From: Zychaea mexicana
Lineage: Eukaryota > Mucoromycota > Mucoromycetes > Mucorales > Lichtheimiaceae
Assembly (NCBI RefSeq): GCF_025766255.1
Contig: NW_026516714.1
Span: 186,001 to 250,000 of the forward strand
Length of the DNA stretch: 64,000 bases
Direction: 5' to 3'
Part shown: positions 23,963 to 35,625 of the stretch, in pieces
Position numbering within the stretch: position 1 is the stretch's first letter
Layout of the letters: each line of letters begins with the position of its first letter
Translations under genes and position numbers: made by a program
Notes under the pieces: model-generated
What the model was told of the DNA's origin: nothing
What the model saw: only the letters and a program-made list of their open reading frames with translations
Database searches by the model: none

Positions 23963-26900
23963 ATGGGTAAGTTGTCAATGTCAGTCTGTGTCTGTGTGCG
24001 GGGGGTCGGAGGAAGAAGACAAAAGAGGCCTATTGTTGTAATCTAATCGGTTATCCGTTGTTGCACCGCGGGGCTCTACGTTTCCTATGTAACTGCCTCC
24101 GCTGCTCCTGCTGCTGCTCCCTTGCTATTACGTTCGGCATTTTACTAGTGGTCAGTGCTCGTTAACTTAAAACCTAGAATGAGAATTCTACGCGCCGCTT
24201 GTTTTCTTGTGCTAACTAGACCGGCAAACGCTCTTTTAGAACTTTACTATTGAAGAAATCCGCTCTCTGATGGTAAGCTTCTATCGAAACAGCTCCGAGA
24301 GGAGGTGGAGGTGGAGGAGGAAGGGCGCTAGTTAGGTAGACCGTGTGAGAAAAGCTGATCACGCGCGAATATTTGGTTTGTACCTATTAGAATCGCACCA
24401 CCAATGTGCGCAACATGTCGGTGATTGCTCACGTCGACCATGGCAAGTCGACTTTGACCGACTCGTTGGTGTCCAAGGCTGGTATCATCTCGGCTGGCCG
24501 TGCCGGTGACATGCGCTTCACTGATACTCGTCAGGATGAGCAAGACCGTGGTATTACCATCAAGTCCACTGCCATTTCCATGTACTTCCAACTCGCACAA
24601 CCTGATGATATCAAGGAAATCAAATTCCAAAAGACGCAAGGTAAAGTAGCTGTGGTAGTACCTGTCTATTTCGTTTCATCTATTCGGCTCAGGAAAAACT
24701 CTGTGCTTGACTGCCCAAGATTGATGTTTTCACACACTAACTGACCACCTAACAAAACCTGTTCTATTCTCTCTAGGCCATGAGTTCTTGATCAACTTGA
24801 TTGACTCACCTGGCCACGTTGACTTCTCCTCCGAGGTTACTGCCGCGTTGCGCGTCACAGACGGCGCCCTTGTAGTTGTAGATTGTATCGAGGGCGTCTG
24901 TGTCCAAACCGAGACCGTGTTGCGCCAGGCGCTGACGGAGCGCATCAAGCCTGTGCTGGTCATCAACAAGATCGACCGTGCTTTGCTCGAGCTGCAACTC
25001 GACAAGGAAGAGCTGTACAGCGTAAGTTATACTGTTATTACTTTGTTGTTGTTTACTCGTCTTATTTTTTCCCATGGGCCTAATAATTCCTTTCACAAAA
25101 TTTTTTCTCTTACATTACCAACGCTACCACTACTGCTATGTAGACATTCGCACGTACCATCGAGTCGGTCAATGTGATCATCTCCACATACCTCGACGAT
25201 GCCTTGGGCGATGTCCAAGTCTACCCAGACAAGGGTACCGTTGCCTTTGCCTCCGGTTTGCACGGCTGGGGCTTCACCCTGCGCCAGTTTGCCATCCGCT
25301 ACTCCAAGAAGTTCGGCGTCGACAGGGAAAAGATGATGCAGCGCCTGTGGGGTGAGAACTACTTTAACCCCAAGACCAAAAAGTGGAGCACCAAGAGCAC
25401 CGATGGCGACGGCAAGACACTGGAACGCGCGTTCAACATGTTTGTCCTCGACCCCATCTTCAAGATCTTTGACTCGATCATGAACTTCAAGAAGGACCAA
25501 ACCAAGACCCTGTTGCAAAAGCTCGACATCCAACTCAAGAACGATGAGGAAGAGCTGGAGGGCAAGCAGTTGATGAAGGTCGTCATGCGAAAATTCTTGC
25601 CTTGCGGTGACGCACTTTTGGAAATGATTTGTATCCACTTGCCATCGCCCGTCACTGCCCAAAAGTACCGTGTGCCCAACTTGTACGAAGGCCCCAGCGA
25701 TGACGAGTGCGCGACGGGTATCCGCAACTGCGATTCCCAAGCGCCTTTGATGCTTTATGTTTCCAAGATGGTCCCCACATCCGACAAGGGTCGTTTCTAT
25801 GCCTTTGGCCGTGTCTTTTCAGGTACTGTCCGTGCCGGTCTGAAGGTCCGTATCATGGGTCCCAACTACCAACCCGGGTCCAAGAACGACTTGTCGATCA
25901 AGTCCATCCAGCGTACCGTGTTGATGATGGGCCGATACATTGAAGCCATCGACGACTGCCCGGCAGGCAACATTGTCGGTTTGGTCGGTGTTGATCAGTT
26001 CTTGGTCAAGAGCGGCACCATCTCCACTTCCGAGGTTGCCCACAACATGAAGGTCATGAAGTTCTCTGTCTCCCCTGTCGTGCAAGTTGCCGTCGAGGTC
26101 AAGAATGCCAATGACTTGCCCAAGCTCGTCGAAGGCCTGAAGCGATTGGCCAAGTCTGATCCTTGCGTGCTGACATTTACGTCTGACTCTGGTGAACACA
26201 TTGTCGCTGGCGCTGGTGAACTCCACTTGGAAATCATTCTCAAGGACTTGGAAGAAGACCACGCCCAGGTGCCCATCAAGACCGGTGATCCTGTCGTCCC
26301 ATATCGTGAGACGGTCACGGCCCTTTCGTCTATCGACTGTATGTCTAAATCGCCCAACAAGCACAACCGTATCCACATGCGCGCACAGCCTATCGAGGAC
26401 GAGCTGTCCAAGGCCATCGAGGAGGGTAAAATCGGCCCACGAGACGACTTCAAATCGCGTGCCCGTGACATGGCAGAGAACTACGGTTGGGAGCTCGCAG
26501 ACGCACGTAAGATTTGGTGCTTTGGCCCAGACGGTATGGGTCCCAACTTGGTAAGCTTATCTATTCCCCACCAACGCGTCTCTCTCTACCTCTTGCTGTG
26601 TTTATATACTAACATAAAATCATAACAATTACAGCTCGTAGACACGACCAAGGCCGTGCAATACTTGAATGAAATCAAAGATTCCATGGTCGCCGCCTTC
26701 CAGTGGGCCACCAAAGAAGGTCCTCTTGCAGAAGAGAACCTGCGTGGCTGCCGATTCAATGTCCTCGACGTGACGCTGCATGCTGACGCTATCCATCGTG
26801 GTGGTGGCCAGATCATCCCAACGGCCCGTCGTGTTGTGTACGCCTCGATCTTGACGGCAAGCCCATCCATTCAAGAGCCTGTCTACCTCGTCGAAATCCA

Positions 26901-27355
26901 GTGTCCAGACACAGCCATTGGCGGTATTTACAATGTGCTCAACAAGCGTCGTGGTGTTGTCTTCCACGAAGAACAGCGGCCAGGTACTCCCATGATAACT
27001 ATCAAGGCCTACCTTCCAGTCAATGAATCATTTGGTTTCACCGCAGACCTGAGAGCTTCGACTGGTAAGTTTTCTTCAAGTCTTTTCCTCGTGCACATAT
27101 GTACATCGGGAGGCGGCAGTGGCCGTGTTGTTGTTGTTGCTGTCGTGAATAAAAGAACTAACACGATTCTCCTTTTCTCTTGTCGACTAAGGTGGCACTG
27201 CCTTCCCACAAGCCGTGATGGACCATTGGCAGCACATGACCGGTGACCCGCTGGAACCTGGAAACAAAGTGTATGACATTATTCGTAACGTGCGTAAGAG
27301 AAAGGGTCTTGCAGAAGACATCCCAGGTCTCGAAAAGTACTATGATAAGATCTAA
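23963..27355 (+). CDS. EEF2: Translation elongation factor 2 (eEF2)
   Basis: GTPase that drives ribosomal translocation. Exons: start at 23963-23966 (ATGG then GTAAGT), then 24240-24272, 24391-24640, 24777-25021, 25144-26550, 26635-27064, 27192-27355. From 24240 on all phases join, giving 842 residues plus the first one or two. Motifs: AHVDHGKST (P-loop), [12 protein letters not shown] (switch I), [18 protein letters not shown] and the diphthamide-loop [12 protein letters not shown]. The end is LEKYYDKI rather than the more usual LDKL-type end. The N-terminal MVNFTIEE expected in the family cannot be made with a single intron: ATG-G must gain two bases before AAC-TTT. Strong codon bias fits a highly expressed gene. 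Confidence 0.96.
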
Positions 27356-28753
27356 ACTGGGGGGATTGTGTTGAAAAAAAAATTCGGCTATTAAAAAGCA
27401 TATTTTATGTGAAATAAGTTCTGTCGTTTGGTTTTTGAATGGAGTGATGTGCTGTAGTGAGATACGTTGTTGCGTCGTGAGCGCATATGATAGGAGATCT
27501 ATTATTTGTAGTTCTACTACTTCCTAATTCACCCTTAACAGCCACTTTCTATAGCATCACTATTGCTGCTACGTCTCTACAATGATGTCAAAGATGAGTA
27601 CTCGATACCCTTTTCAATCCTTCTTTTCACTTTTGTTATGTACTTCGGCCACGACTAATGCAGTGTCGATATACAACTGCGCCGCCCACATGTTCAAATG
27701 TAAATATATTATTTTTTCCCATCACACGCCATATTGTCTGGCGTTATTATATGTCTTTGACCACATGCCCACGAAAAGCAAGGTTATACAATTATACTAC
27801 ATAGCAGCCTTGGCATGTACGGTATATACAAATTGCGCACATCACAGTAATGGCAAGAAACATAGACTTGCATTACAGTATATGTCTGCATACATGGTGT
27901 TTTCTACCGGCCAATCCGTTCTTTCATGATGTTGTATCTCTCCTCAGCATATTCACTTTCAGATTGAGGGAGACGGGGGCGTGAATAGATATCAACAAAA
28001 ATAGCATAACTGGTCGGTTGTTGTTGTTATTGTTGTTGTGAGGATATAATCAGGGATGTGATCGTTACGAAATGTGTTGACGCCACATGAAACGCTGATC
28101 CAAGCTCGCATCCTCTCCCCCTTAATCCAGAGCGTTTTGTGTATTTGTTGGATGAAGGTCATCATCACCGAGTTGGCAATTTTGATGCAGGTTCTCATTA
28201 AAGGTGACGGTGTGACTATGTAAGGTACGGGTAGGGAGGATGACACACTTGCTACTCACATCCTCCCAAATTCATGCCGTAGCACGCGTTTTCATCTGTG
28301 ATAAGGTTGCACGTTAGGGGAAGGAAAGCGTAAAACTGATAAATAGAATAGCCTTTTTTCAAATAATGTAAAGTTACCAAGGATAGCCGTGCTACTCGGA
28401 GGGCAGGCAATATTCCACAAGAACCCATCGTGATCAGCCAGTAGTAGTGACACTATAACACGTCCTCCCTCCCACAACGTACACGAAAGGAATCTTTCTA
28501 GCTGTATAACCTTTTTCGTGTGACCCAATCCTATTGTGGATTATCGGAGTCTGCAGATCATTGTTGCAAATGGCCGAGAACTCTCTCTGTGCCCTATGTA
28601 AACCACACGAAAATAAATTACGCTCGTTTTTCGTTTCGCTCTTTCCCTTTTCCTTCTCTCTCTCTTTTCTTTCGCTCACATCAAAAGCCCTTTCTTTCTT
28701 TCGCCATTTGACGATAGCCTAAGCGCGCCTATTGCGTGCACACAAGTTTAACC
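27356..28753. other. Intergenic, no gene seen
   Basis: About 1.4 kb holding the eEF2 3' region (ATTAAAAAGC near 27389) and the promoter of the tau-like gene, with a CT-rich block at 28630-28700. No supportable coding segment. Confidence 0.5.
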
Positions 28754-30465
28754 ATGTCGCTTACAGCATCACGATCCGATACTACTAGCACCGCCGCAAG
28801 ACGAGCAAGCAGGATAGCAGCACCGCCTGTCCCACGCATCCCTACCACTTATCTGAAAAGAGCTTCTGCCACAGCAGCAACAACGACAACAACCGCAACT
28901 TCCCCTGTAACGACGACGAAACGAAGCAGCATAGCATCTTCAGGAGGCGCATCATCGTCTTCTTCAGCATCGAGTCGTCGCACCAGTGCCTCAAGCAATG
29001 GAACAACCATCTTTTCGGCTCCTCTGCCTAAATACAGCCACATTAAAAGCAAGGTTGGCAGTAAAGACAACATTAAGCACAAGCCAGGCGGAGGTAAGAC
29101 ACAATTAGATTGCTTATTACTACAGCTGAGCCTAGATGTTACACACACACTAACTGTTTTTTATACTATTTTCATTTACGCGATTTAATGACATTAATGT
29201 GGTACCTTGATATATGAAATGCAGGTACTTCTCGCATTGACGATTATAATGTGACATCACCACGATCTCTGTCGCGCAACAGCAGCGTGAAAAGTCCCAA
29301 TTCAACTTCATCGTCCGTTTCGGAACCTACGCGTCGCAAGCGGGTGGATTACAGGTTAGATTTTTTCTTTCGCTCGTACATTTGTGCTGAAAAGTGTATT
29401 GGAATGGCTGGGGTGGAGAAAAAGCTGCGCATAATAAAGGAAAGCGGTTGATATCAGAGTGGTTGGATGTGAGGGGGGGTGTGATATGCAAATACACTGG
29501 TTGTTATCGTTGAAAAAAAGAATGAAAGAAAATCTCAGGTCGAAAAGTCTGAAAGCAGTAAGGTGAAATCCAAAATCGGATCTCTCGACAATGCCAAACA
29601 CAAACCAGGCGGAGGCAACGTCGAGTTGTTTGAAGAGAAAATTGATTATAGCAAAACCGCGAAATCCAAAGTCGGCAGCACAGATAATATCAAGCACAAG
29701 CCTGGCGGCGGGAATGTCAAGTTGTATGACGCGAAAAAGGACTACTCCAAGGCTAGATCCAAAGTAGGCTCGCTCGATAATGCCAAACATAAGCCTGGCG
29801 GTGGCAATGTCAAACTTTTTGAGGAGAAGAAGGACTTTAGCGCGACAGCTAAATCCAAGGTTGGCAGCAAGGATAATATCAAACACAAGCCCGGTGGTGG
29901 TAATGTCCAGCTGTTTGAGGAAAAGAAGGATTACAGCGCAACGGCCACATCCAAAGTCGGATCAAAGGATAACATCAAGCACAAAGCCGGTGGAGGACAA
30001 GAAAAGATTTTTCACCAAGATGTTTCTTTTAATAACGCCAAATCTAAGGTCGGATCAAAGGATAATATCAAGCATAAACCAGGCGGAGGACAGGACAAGA
30101 TTTTTCACCGAGCTGTTTCCTACGACTATGCTGAATCCAAGGTTGGCAGCAAAGATAATATTAAGCATAAACCTGGTGGTGGTGACGTAGAGCTATTCGA
30201 AGAAAAGGTCGATTACAGCGCAACGGCCAAATCTAAAGTCGGCTCAAAGGATAACATCAAGCATAAACCGGGCGGTGGAACAGAAAAGGTCTTTCATGAG
30301 GATGCTTCATATGACAATGCTCAGTCAAAGGTCGGATCGAAGGACAATATGAAGCATCGACCAGGTGGTGGCAATGTCCAGTTGTATGACGAGCCATTGC
30401 GGTTTGACGAGGATATCCAACCACGAATTGATGCTGGCAAGCAAAGGAAAGTTCCTGAGTATTAA
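28754..30465 (+). CDS. Tau/MAP-like protein with ten tubulin-binding repeats
   Basis: 468 residues. Exons: 28754-29093, 29225-29354, 29529-30465; phases join, though the third exon's acceptor (TGAAAG) is the least certain border. Residues 1-95 are basic and Ser/Thr/Ala-rich, as in the projection and proline-rich parts of tau/MAP2/MAP4. One repeat ends exon 1 (about residues 98-114). Nine more follow in exon 3, each about 31-32 residues with the core SKVGSKDNIKHKPGGG and linkers of the NVQLFEEKKDYSATA type. This is the tau/MAP microtubule-binding repeat signature (SKxGSxxNxxHxPGGG). Likely role: binding and stabilising microtubules. A short C-terminal tail follows. There is no other domain. 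The family is best known from animals, so a fungal member with ten repeats is notable. Confidence 0.88.
29045..30380 (+). repeat. Array of ten tubulin-binding repeats (one split off by introns)
   Basis: Coding tandem repeats with a period of about 93-96 bases: one copy at 29045-29093, nine copies at about 29566-30380. The KHKPGGG core is nearly invariant; linkers alternate between an LFEEKKDYS type and an IFHxxVSY type, suggesting duplication of units and pairs of units. Confidence 0.88.
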
Positions 30466-30659
30466 TGTGCATGAGCAAATGTACAAGCAATAAGATCACC
30501 GGGACTAACCCCCAGTTAATCTTGTAATAAATAGGGTTAAGAAGAAGGAGGAATGCGAACAAAAGTGATTGTCTTTCTTATAAATATCGGTATAACATGT
30601 AGTAACAACTCTCCAAAGGTTTCTCATATTCATAAAACGTACATTTTAAACGTTTATTA

Positions 30660-31695
30660 CTATTGCATACCAACAAATGTTTGCCAGTTTCTATACGTCT
30701 GTTCAATGGTCTGTTCAATCGACCACTGCCTTGCTTCTGCTACTACCTTTACGATTTCTTCCATAGCCTCATCTTGCCCTTGGGGACTGTTTAGATCAGA
30801 CTCAATCAACAGTCTATCCTCCGGAATAGCGCACATGAGCTGCTGCAATTTCGACTTTGCGAGTCGACCACTGATGGCTACTGAAAAAGATACATAGATA
30901 CTAAATCCCTTCACATTGAGAAACTGCGGGATGGAACCAGCCGAGCCAACAAAAGAATGTATACAAAGTCGCACAGGTGGCGGAAGAGCAGTAGATGATG
31001 ATTTGTCTTTTTTCTTGCTGGGTACTGCTAGTTCTTGAAGAAGCTGCAATAAATGACCGGAGGCTTGAACACAATGGACGCTCACAGCGCGCTGGAATTC
31101 GCGCGCTATTTCAAGCTGGATACGTAGTACATGCATTTGATGGTCGATCGATGTTTGAACTGTAGTAGGTTTGACGCCATGCCATTCAATGGCTCCATCT
31201 GGCAACAGTCGTGCTGCTCGATCCAAGCCGACTTCGCCTACAACTGCTTGTGGATGGTCTGCAAGTCGTTGTTTCAAGTTAGCAACCCATTCTTCTCGAG
31301 GAAACGGCCGCTCGAGTGCTTCGATCATTTCTTGTTTTTCGGAAGCTATCTTGGCCGTCAAGACTTGATCGTAATGTGTTTTCGGGTCGGCATTGTCATC
31401 GACCATGAGTCGATGAAGAAACCATGGGTGAATGCCTAATAGTTTTATATTGTTCCAATGAGTCTTGTCTCCACTGAAGTTAATACAGTAACCTTTTATT
31501 ATGCATTGCTTTACCGAATGAGGGAATACAACGTCCCGAGGCACATTGCGCGGTTACCTCGGCAACGCGATCCCAGTCGTCTTGACGAACCCCCATGATG
31601 GTAATGTGGCCTGTTTTCAACTTGGGAATCATGTCGAGGTGCTCTACATCGTCATGAGGGTGGCAATGGGCATCACACAGTTTACTATTGTCCAT
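30660..31695 (-). CDS. TatD-family metal-dependent hydrolase
   Basis: 318 residues, exons 31695-31515 and 31435-30660 joined in phase 1. Metal-ligand motifs of the TatD/amidohydrolase fold: D-A-H10-C-H12 near the N-terminus, GEVGLD, SVHCVQ, CIHSFVGS and LIESD near the end. GIHPWF, typical of the family, is formed exactly across the intron. It resembles the fungal Scn1 (Cut9-interacting) branch, which has inserts and is longer than bacterial TatD. Likely a 3'-5' DNase or phosphoesterase; the substrate is not determinable here. Convergent with the tau-like gene. Confidence 0.9.
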
Positions 31696-31795
31696 GTTGA
31701 TATTTACACGTAGGAAGTTTAAATATGCGTAAAATGCAGCCCGAGAAAGAAGAAACAACAATACTCTATATACTTGAATTTTATTTTTGTATTAT

Positions 31796-33670
31796 TTATA
31801 CAACAGTTGGGTGATTGGCTTGTGCGAATCCTACACGGTGGTCATCACCATCATAGATCGATACATAATGCTCCAAGAACTTTTGACCAAGAATAAAGTC
31901 TAAACCGCCTTCCTCTGCTTCCTCGGCATCATCCAATGTCGTGCTGACAATATATAGGGGACAATCGGACGCTCCCCAGTAAACGAGCTGCCATTCTGGC
32001 ACAGTGTATTGCTGCGGTGTCAGGCTCAGCTTCACGCCGTTTGCGAAATGGAATTCCACGTTGGGTAAAGCCTCGAGGGAATTACATGGAACTGTATAAA
32101 GTTCGAGTGTTTCGTTGTACTTGGCCTGCTTGATATTCTTGTACACGTTTGCTGCGATTTGTGGTTTGAGGACGATCATGGTGGTACCTGTATCAACAAT
32201 ACCATAGGCTTGAGATCGTCGCTTTTTAGAAACGGCGCTGCTCACTTGAGCTTCGCCCACGCTAATGCTTTCTAAACCAATCGTCCAATAGTCAGCATAA
32301 TCGCCATCGACAATTTGAGGAATCCATTGGATTTCGCCTTGGTAGGTGTCCTCAGGAAGTAATCCACCTAGCGCCAGTTTGCCTCCTACGGTACTGATAT
32401 CCTTATGGTCCCGAAGCGGCTGAAAGTACACGCTAAACATGTTACGCTCAACAGCTTTTTGCTTGACCAAATTGTCCATAGGTGTAAGTAGTGTCTCATG
32501 TTCTAATTTCAATCGCACAATCAAAATTGATGATTCAATAAGCAAATGTATTTTTATCTTTCGTTATTGTCGTTATTGATTATTTCATTAATAGCACTTT
32601 ATAATAAGATCAAGAGAGAATCTTACTTGTATTGAACTCGGATGTGCCTCGATTGGGTGCAAACCCAACAATGCCGTCTAAGTATAACAACAATAAACAA
32701 CAAAGAACAACGAATTAGTAAACACAAAAAGTAGTTGCATCATGGTATATCGAATACAGTAGGTAGCAAGAAAAAAAAACACTTACTGATGCCATCTGTA
32801 AGCAAATTATCTACCACTTTGGTTGCTAAACCCATCGACTGGTTAGCTATCCGAGTGTCTTGAAAGGAAATGGTATCATGTGCAACGTGGCCTTCTACAG
32901 CACCAGATCCATAGTGGACCATGATGATATTGTCCTTTTCGATACTCTTAGTAGATGATTTCTCCGTCTCAAAGGTGGTAGTAGCCCCTGGACAATCAGA
33001 AGTATCATTGCATTCATCGGACGGAATCCAAATGACAGGCGAGCCAGTATCAAAGATGACTTTGAACGTTTGTGCTGGCGTTCCACTGAAAATATGAAGG
33101 ATATAGTTGTATGTTGCAAAAATACAATGAGTTCCTTTTACTCTTTTAGCTTATTAGTAGAAAGTAGTTGCTACTTACACGCCCAGTTCAATGACATACT
33201 AAATCGATAAAGACAAGAAAAAAGGTTACTACTACGTAAAAGTCGTAATCATCTCGCGTTTTTTCAAAACTTACACTCCACATGGTATTTGCCATTTGAG
33301 TCGATGTTGTCGTCGTCTTAATGGCTGGTTTCGAAGAAGAGTGCGAAGGTGATGATGGTGATGACGAAGGCAGCGCTGGGGACGATGGCGTTGATAGGTC
33401 TGAATCCAATTGCATAAGACTGTTCGTATGTCCATCCAGATCTGGCATTCGCGGACCACGGTACGACCACTTGTGGGGGAGCAACGAGGACAAGGTATCT
33501 TCGACATGATTTAAAACAGAGGTTTTTACAAAGTCGGCCAGCGATGGAGGAGGGCGTTCACGAGTCATATCCAGCACGACAGCGCCTGTTGGTGGTGATG
33601 ATGCTGATGTGGTGACAGCACCTAATAAGCATGCAAGAGCAGCAGCGGATGTCGTCAGTTGCTGTTTCAT
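31796..33670 (-). CDS. Secreted pepsin-like aspartic protease (family A1)
   Basis: 490 residues. Exons on the minus strand: 33670-33275, 33198-33179 (20 bases), 33085-32787, 32677-32627, 32502-31796; all phases agree. A signal peptide covers residues ~1-23. A propeptide-like region follows with a Ser/Pro-rich stretch at ~75-120. Catalytic motifs are FDTGS (Asp151) and VDTGTT (Asp359). Also seen are HYGSGAVEG (the flap Tyr region), NGIVGFAP and ILGQKFLEHYVSIYD. This is the full bilobal architecture, so the enzyme should be active after propeptide removal. The Ser-rich insertion before the mature domain makes it longer than rhizopuspepsin-type enzymes (about 390). Confidence 0.92.
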
Positions 33671-34228
33671 TTAGATGGCGATGATGAGATATATGTCAAA
33701 GGAAGGGCAGTACAAGAATAATGAGAATAAAAGTGACAAATAAGTACAATACTTCCATTCTTATATATTTTTTCTATTTTGGCATATGGTAAAGTTGAAC
33801 TCACACTCCTTATCCTTAGTTCTGAAATCTGCGTATATCCACTTTCCCCTCAAAATCGTTGGAAAGAAGCGACAGGTACTTTTTTCCCTCCTTCTTTGTG
33901 TGTACGTTGATTAAACAATACAAAATTAAACCAAGCAAGAAACAGAATGGCTGAGAGTAATAACAAAATGATATTTCATATGGATTTTCAGGAGCCTCAA
34001 CACATAAATGATTTTGATGTAATACTGATTGCTGCATCTACTAGTGCTACTGCTACTACGCATGCACGTATGCATCGTATCACCGCAGCAGCACCAGCGG
34101 TTTTTATGACACTAAATTAATGGCATTGCATGTGCGGCCTTTTCTTTCAATTTTATTCTAATCCCGAGCAGCACCTCTTTTATTTTTGGAGACACGCATG
34201 CACCACACCTCTCTCACTCACTGTAGCA
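33671..34228. other. Intergenic, divergent promoter region
   Basis: AT-rich spacer between the protease gene and the small coiled-coil gene. Contains TATATATTTTT near 33762 and no coding segment. Confidence 0.5.
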
Positions 34229-34600
34229 ATGGATCTAGCTCGCCTTAAACAAGCATTACAACAACTGCCAATTGACACCCTTCTCAGTGAAATTCCTGAA
34301 GTACAAAACTCTATTGCCCATTTATTAAAGTCCAATGAGGCCATGCGCGAATTTGATCCCAAGGGAGAAGATCGAGATTTGACAGAAGCCATTGAGGAGA
34401 ATCAAGCGCTCATGGAACGCCATGAAAACCGGATCGATTTGACCCTACGTGTAATCAAAGAACGACTTGGAGAAGCAGCAGCATATGAAGTTGGAAGCAA
34501 CGTGGATGCGTTTCGAAAAGAGCACCCAACCAAACCAGTAGTGCCAGAAAATCAAAAGCAGCAACAAGAACAAGAACAAGAAGAAGGCGTGTTTCTGTAA
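34229..34600 (+). CDS. Small coiled-coil acidic protein, unrecognised
   Basis: 123 residues, intronless, starting at an ATG after a CT-rich leader. It is predicted almost entirely helical: a leucine-patterned segment (LKQALQQLPIDTLLSEIP) and NSIAHLLKSNEAMREFD, followed by a second helix EAIEENQALMERHENRIDL, then a low-complexity Gln/Glu tail. Codon use and the regular heptads make it look real. The pattern (two helices with an acidic link) recalls small eukaryotic assembly or chaperone-type proteins, but I cannot name the family. It is convergent with the next gene, whose stop is 43 bases away. Confidence 0.7.
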   Translation: MDLARLKQALQQLPIDTLLSEIPEVQNSIAHLLKSNEAMREFDPKGEDRDLTEAIEENQALMERHENRIDLTLRVIKERLGEAAAYEVGSNVDAFRKEHPTKPVVPENQKQQQEQEQEEGVFL

Positions 34601-34642
34601 CAAGAGTAGTAGCAACGTATGTACATAGTATTTTTCTTCCTT

Positions 34643-35314
34643 TCATGCAGCAAACCAAGTACTGAGATCGGTGCGTGGCTCGTCAACGAATATACTGAGG
34701 TGGTATGGGTAGACCTGTACTGCTCGATAATCACCATCATCCTATGCAATACCACGTATACGCAAATTTCATCCCCACATTAATATAAAGAAGAATACCA
34801 TCGTGTATACTGTAAATGATGATTATTACCCGTAGCATCATTGACTCGTGTGTATGATCTTTCGACATGAAGCGGTACGCTAGCCGGAACTTGGCTATTT
34901 TACAATGTTTATTATTCGCATAATGATAACGATGATTTCAAGGAGAGAAACGAATAATAGAGATGTTAGGTGTATAAAGAGGGACAAAAAACTTACCGTG
35001 TTTTAAAACGCGAGATGCTTCAAGCTCTTTCTTACGTTTCTCAACTGATAAGCTGTGCTTATCACTCAGCAAGTGCTCCATAATGATAGGCTGCAGTGCT
35101 TTAAGCACCAGTGGGTGAAGTTCGCTTTCATTGTACCAGTCGATCTTTTCTTGATCAATATTCACAATAACTCGAATGACCTTTTTTATTATTATTCTCA
35201 AGTCGTTAGCTAGCTATCCATTCATTCTTGATTAATAATTTGCAAGTAGAAATGAAAACATGCCGTGGATTGAGTAATGCGCAAATGAAGAACGGTACGC
35301 GTTTTATTCAACAT
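34643..35314 (-). CDS. Unrecognised 143-residue protein, four exons
   Basis: Exons on the minus strand: 35314-35264, 35213-34997, 34894-34830, 34741-34643. Phases add up exactly to one 143-residue frame, which argues strongly for a real gene. The first intron would start with GC (ACG|GCATGT) and end GGATAG. The other donors are GTAAGT and GTAATA. The protein is mixed helix/strand: KTRTVLHLRITQS, then IIIKKVIRVIVNIDQEKIDWY, a charged helix SVEKRKKELEASRVL, and a C-terminal YRAVQVYPYHLSIFVDEPR. No known motif is recognised. The divergent phosphodiesterase gene starts 312 bases away, so they may share a promoter. Confidence 0.65.
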
Positions 35315-35625
35315 GGTGTGGTCGGATAGTTTAGGCTACACAAGAGAGAGAAACCTGGTTTTCCAACCATGCGTGTGCAGATCAATACCGGAAATAGATA
35401 TAAAGTCAGAAGGGACAGAATGAAGTACGCCTATCAATCCAACCAGTCGACTCGCACAACAACCTAACACTCCAACACACATACTTGTAATAGTGAGTGG
35501 GCTGGAGCGTCTTTTGTTATCCCTAAAAAGCCCCATTCTAAGTCTCCCACCCACTCCTCCCTACCTCCTCCCTTTCTCTCCCTACGTTTTCCCGGAAAGA
35601 AAAACTCTCCTCTCTCCCCTTGTAA

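Noticed and set aside
25093..26376. Long antisense frames within the eEF2 gene
   Set aside because: Same cause: strong codon bias in eEF2 removes stops on the other strand. No independent evidence.
29101..29188. Continuation of tau-like exon 1 past 29093
   Set aside because: GTAAGA follows the PGGG codons and the read-through loses all repeat character; an intron with acceptor at 29224 is the better model.
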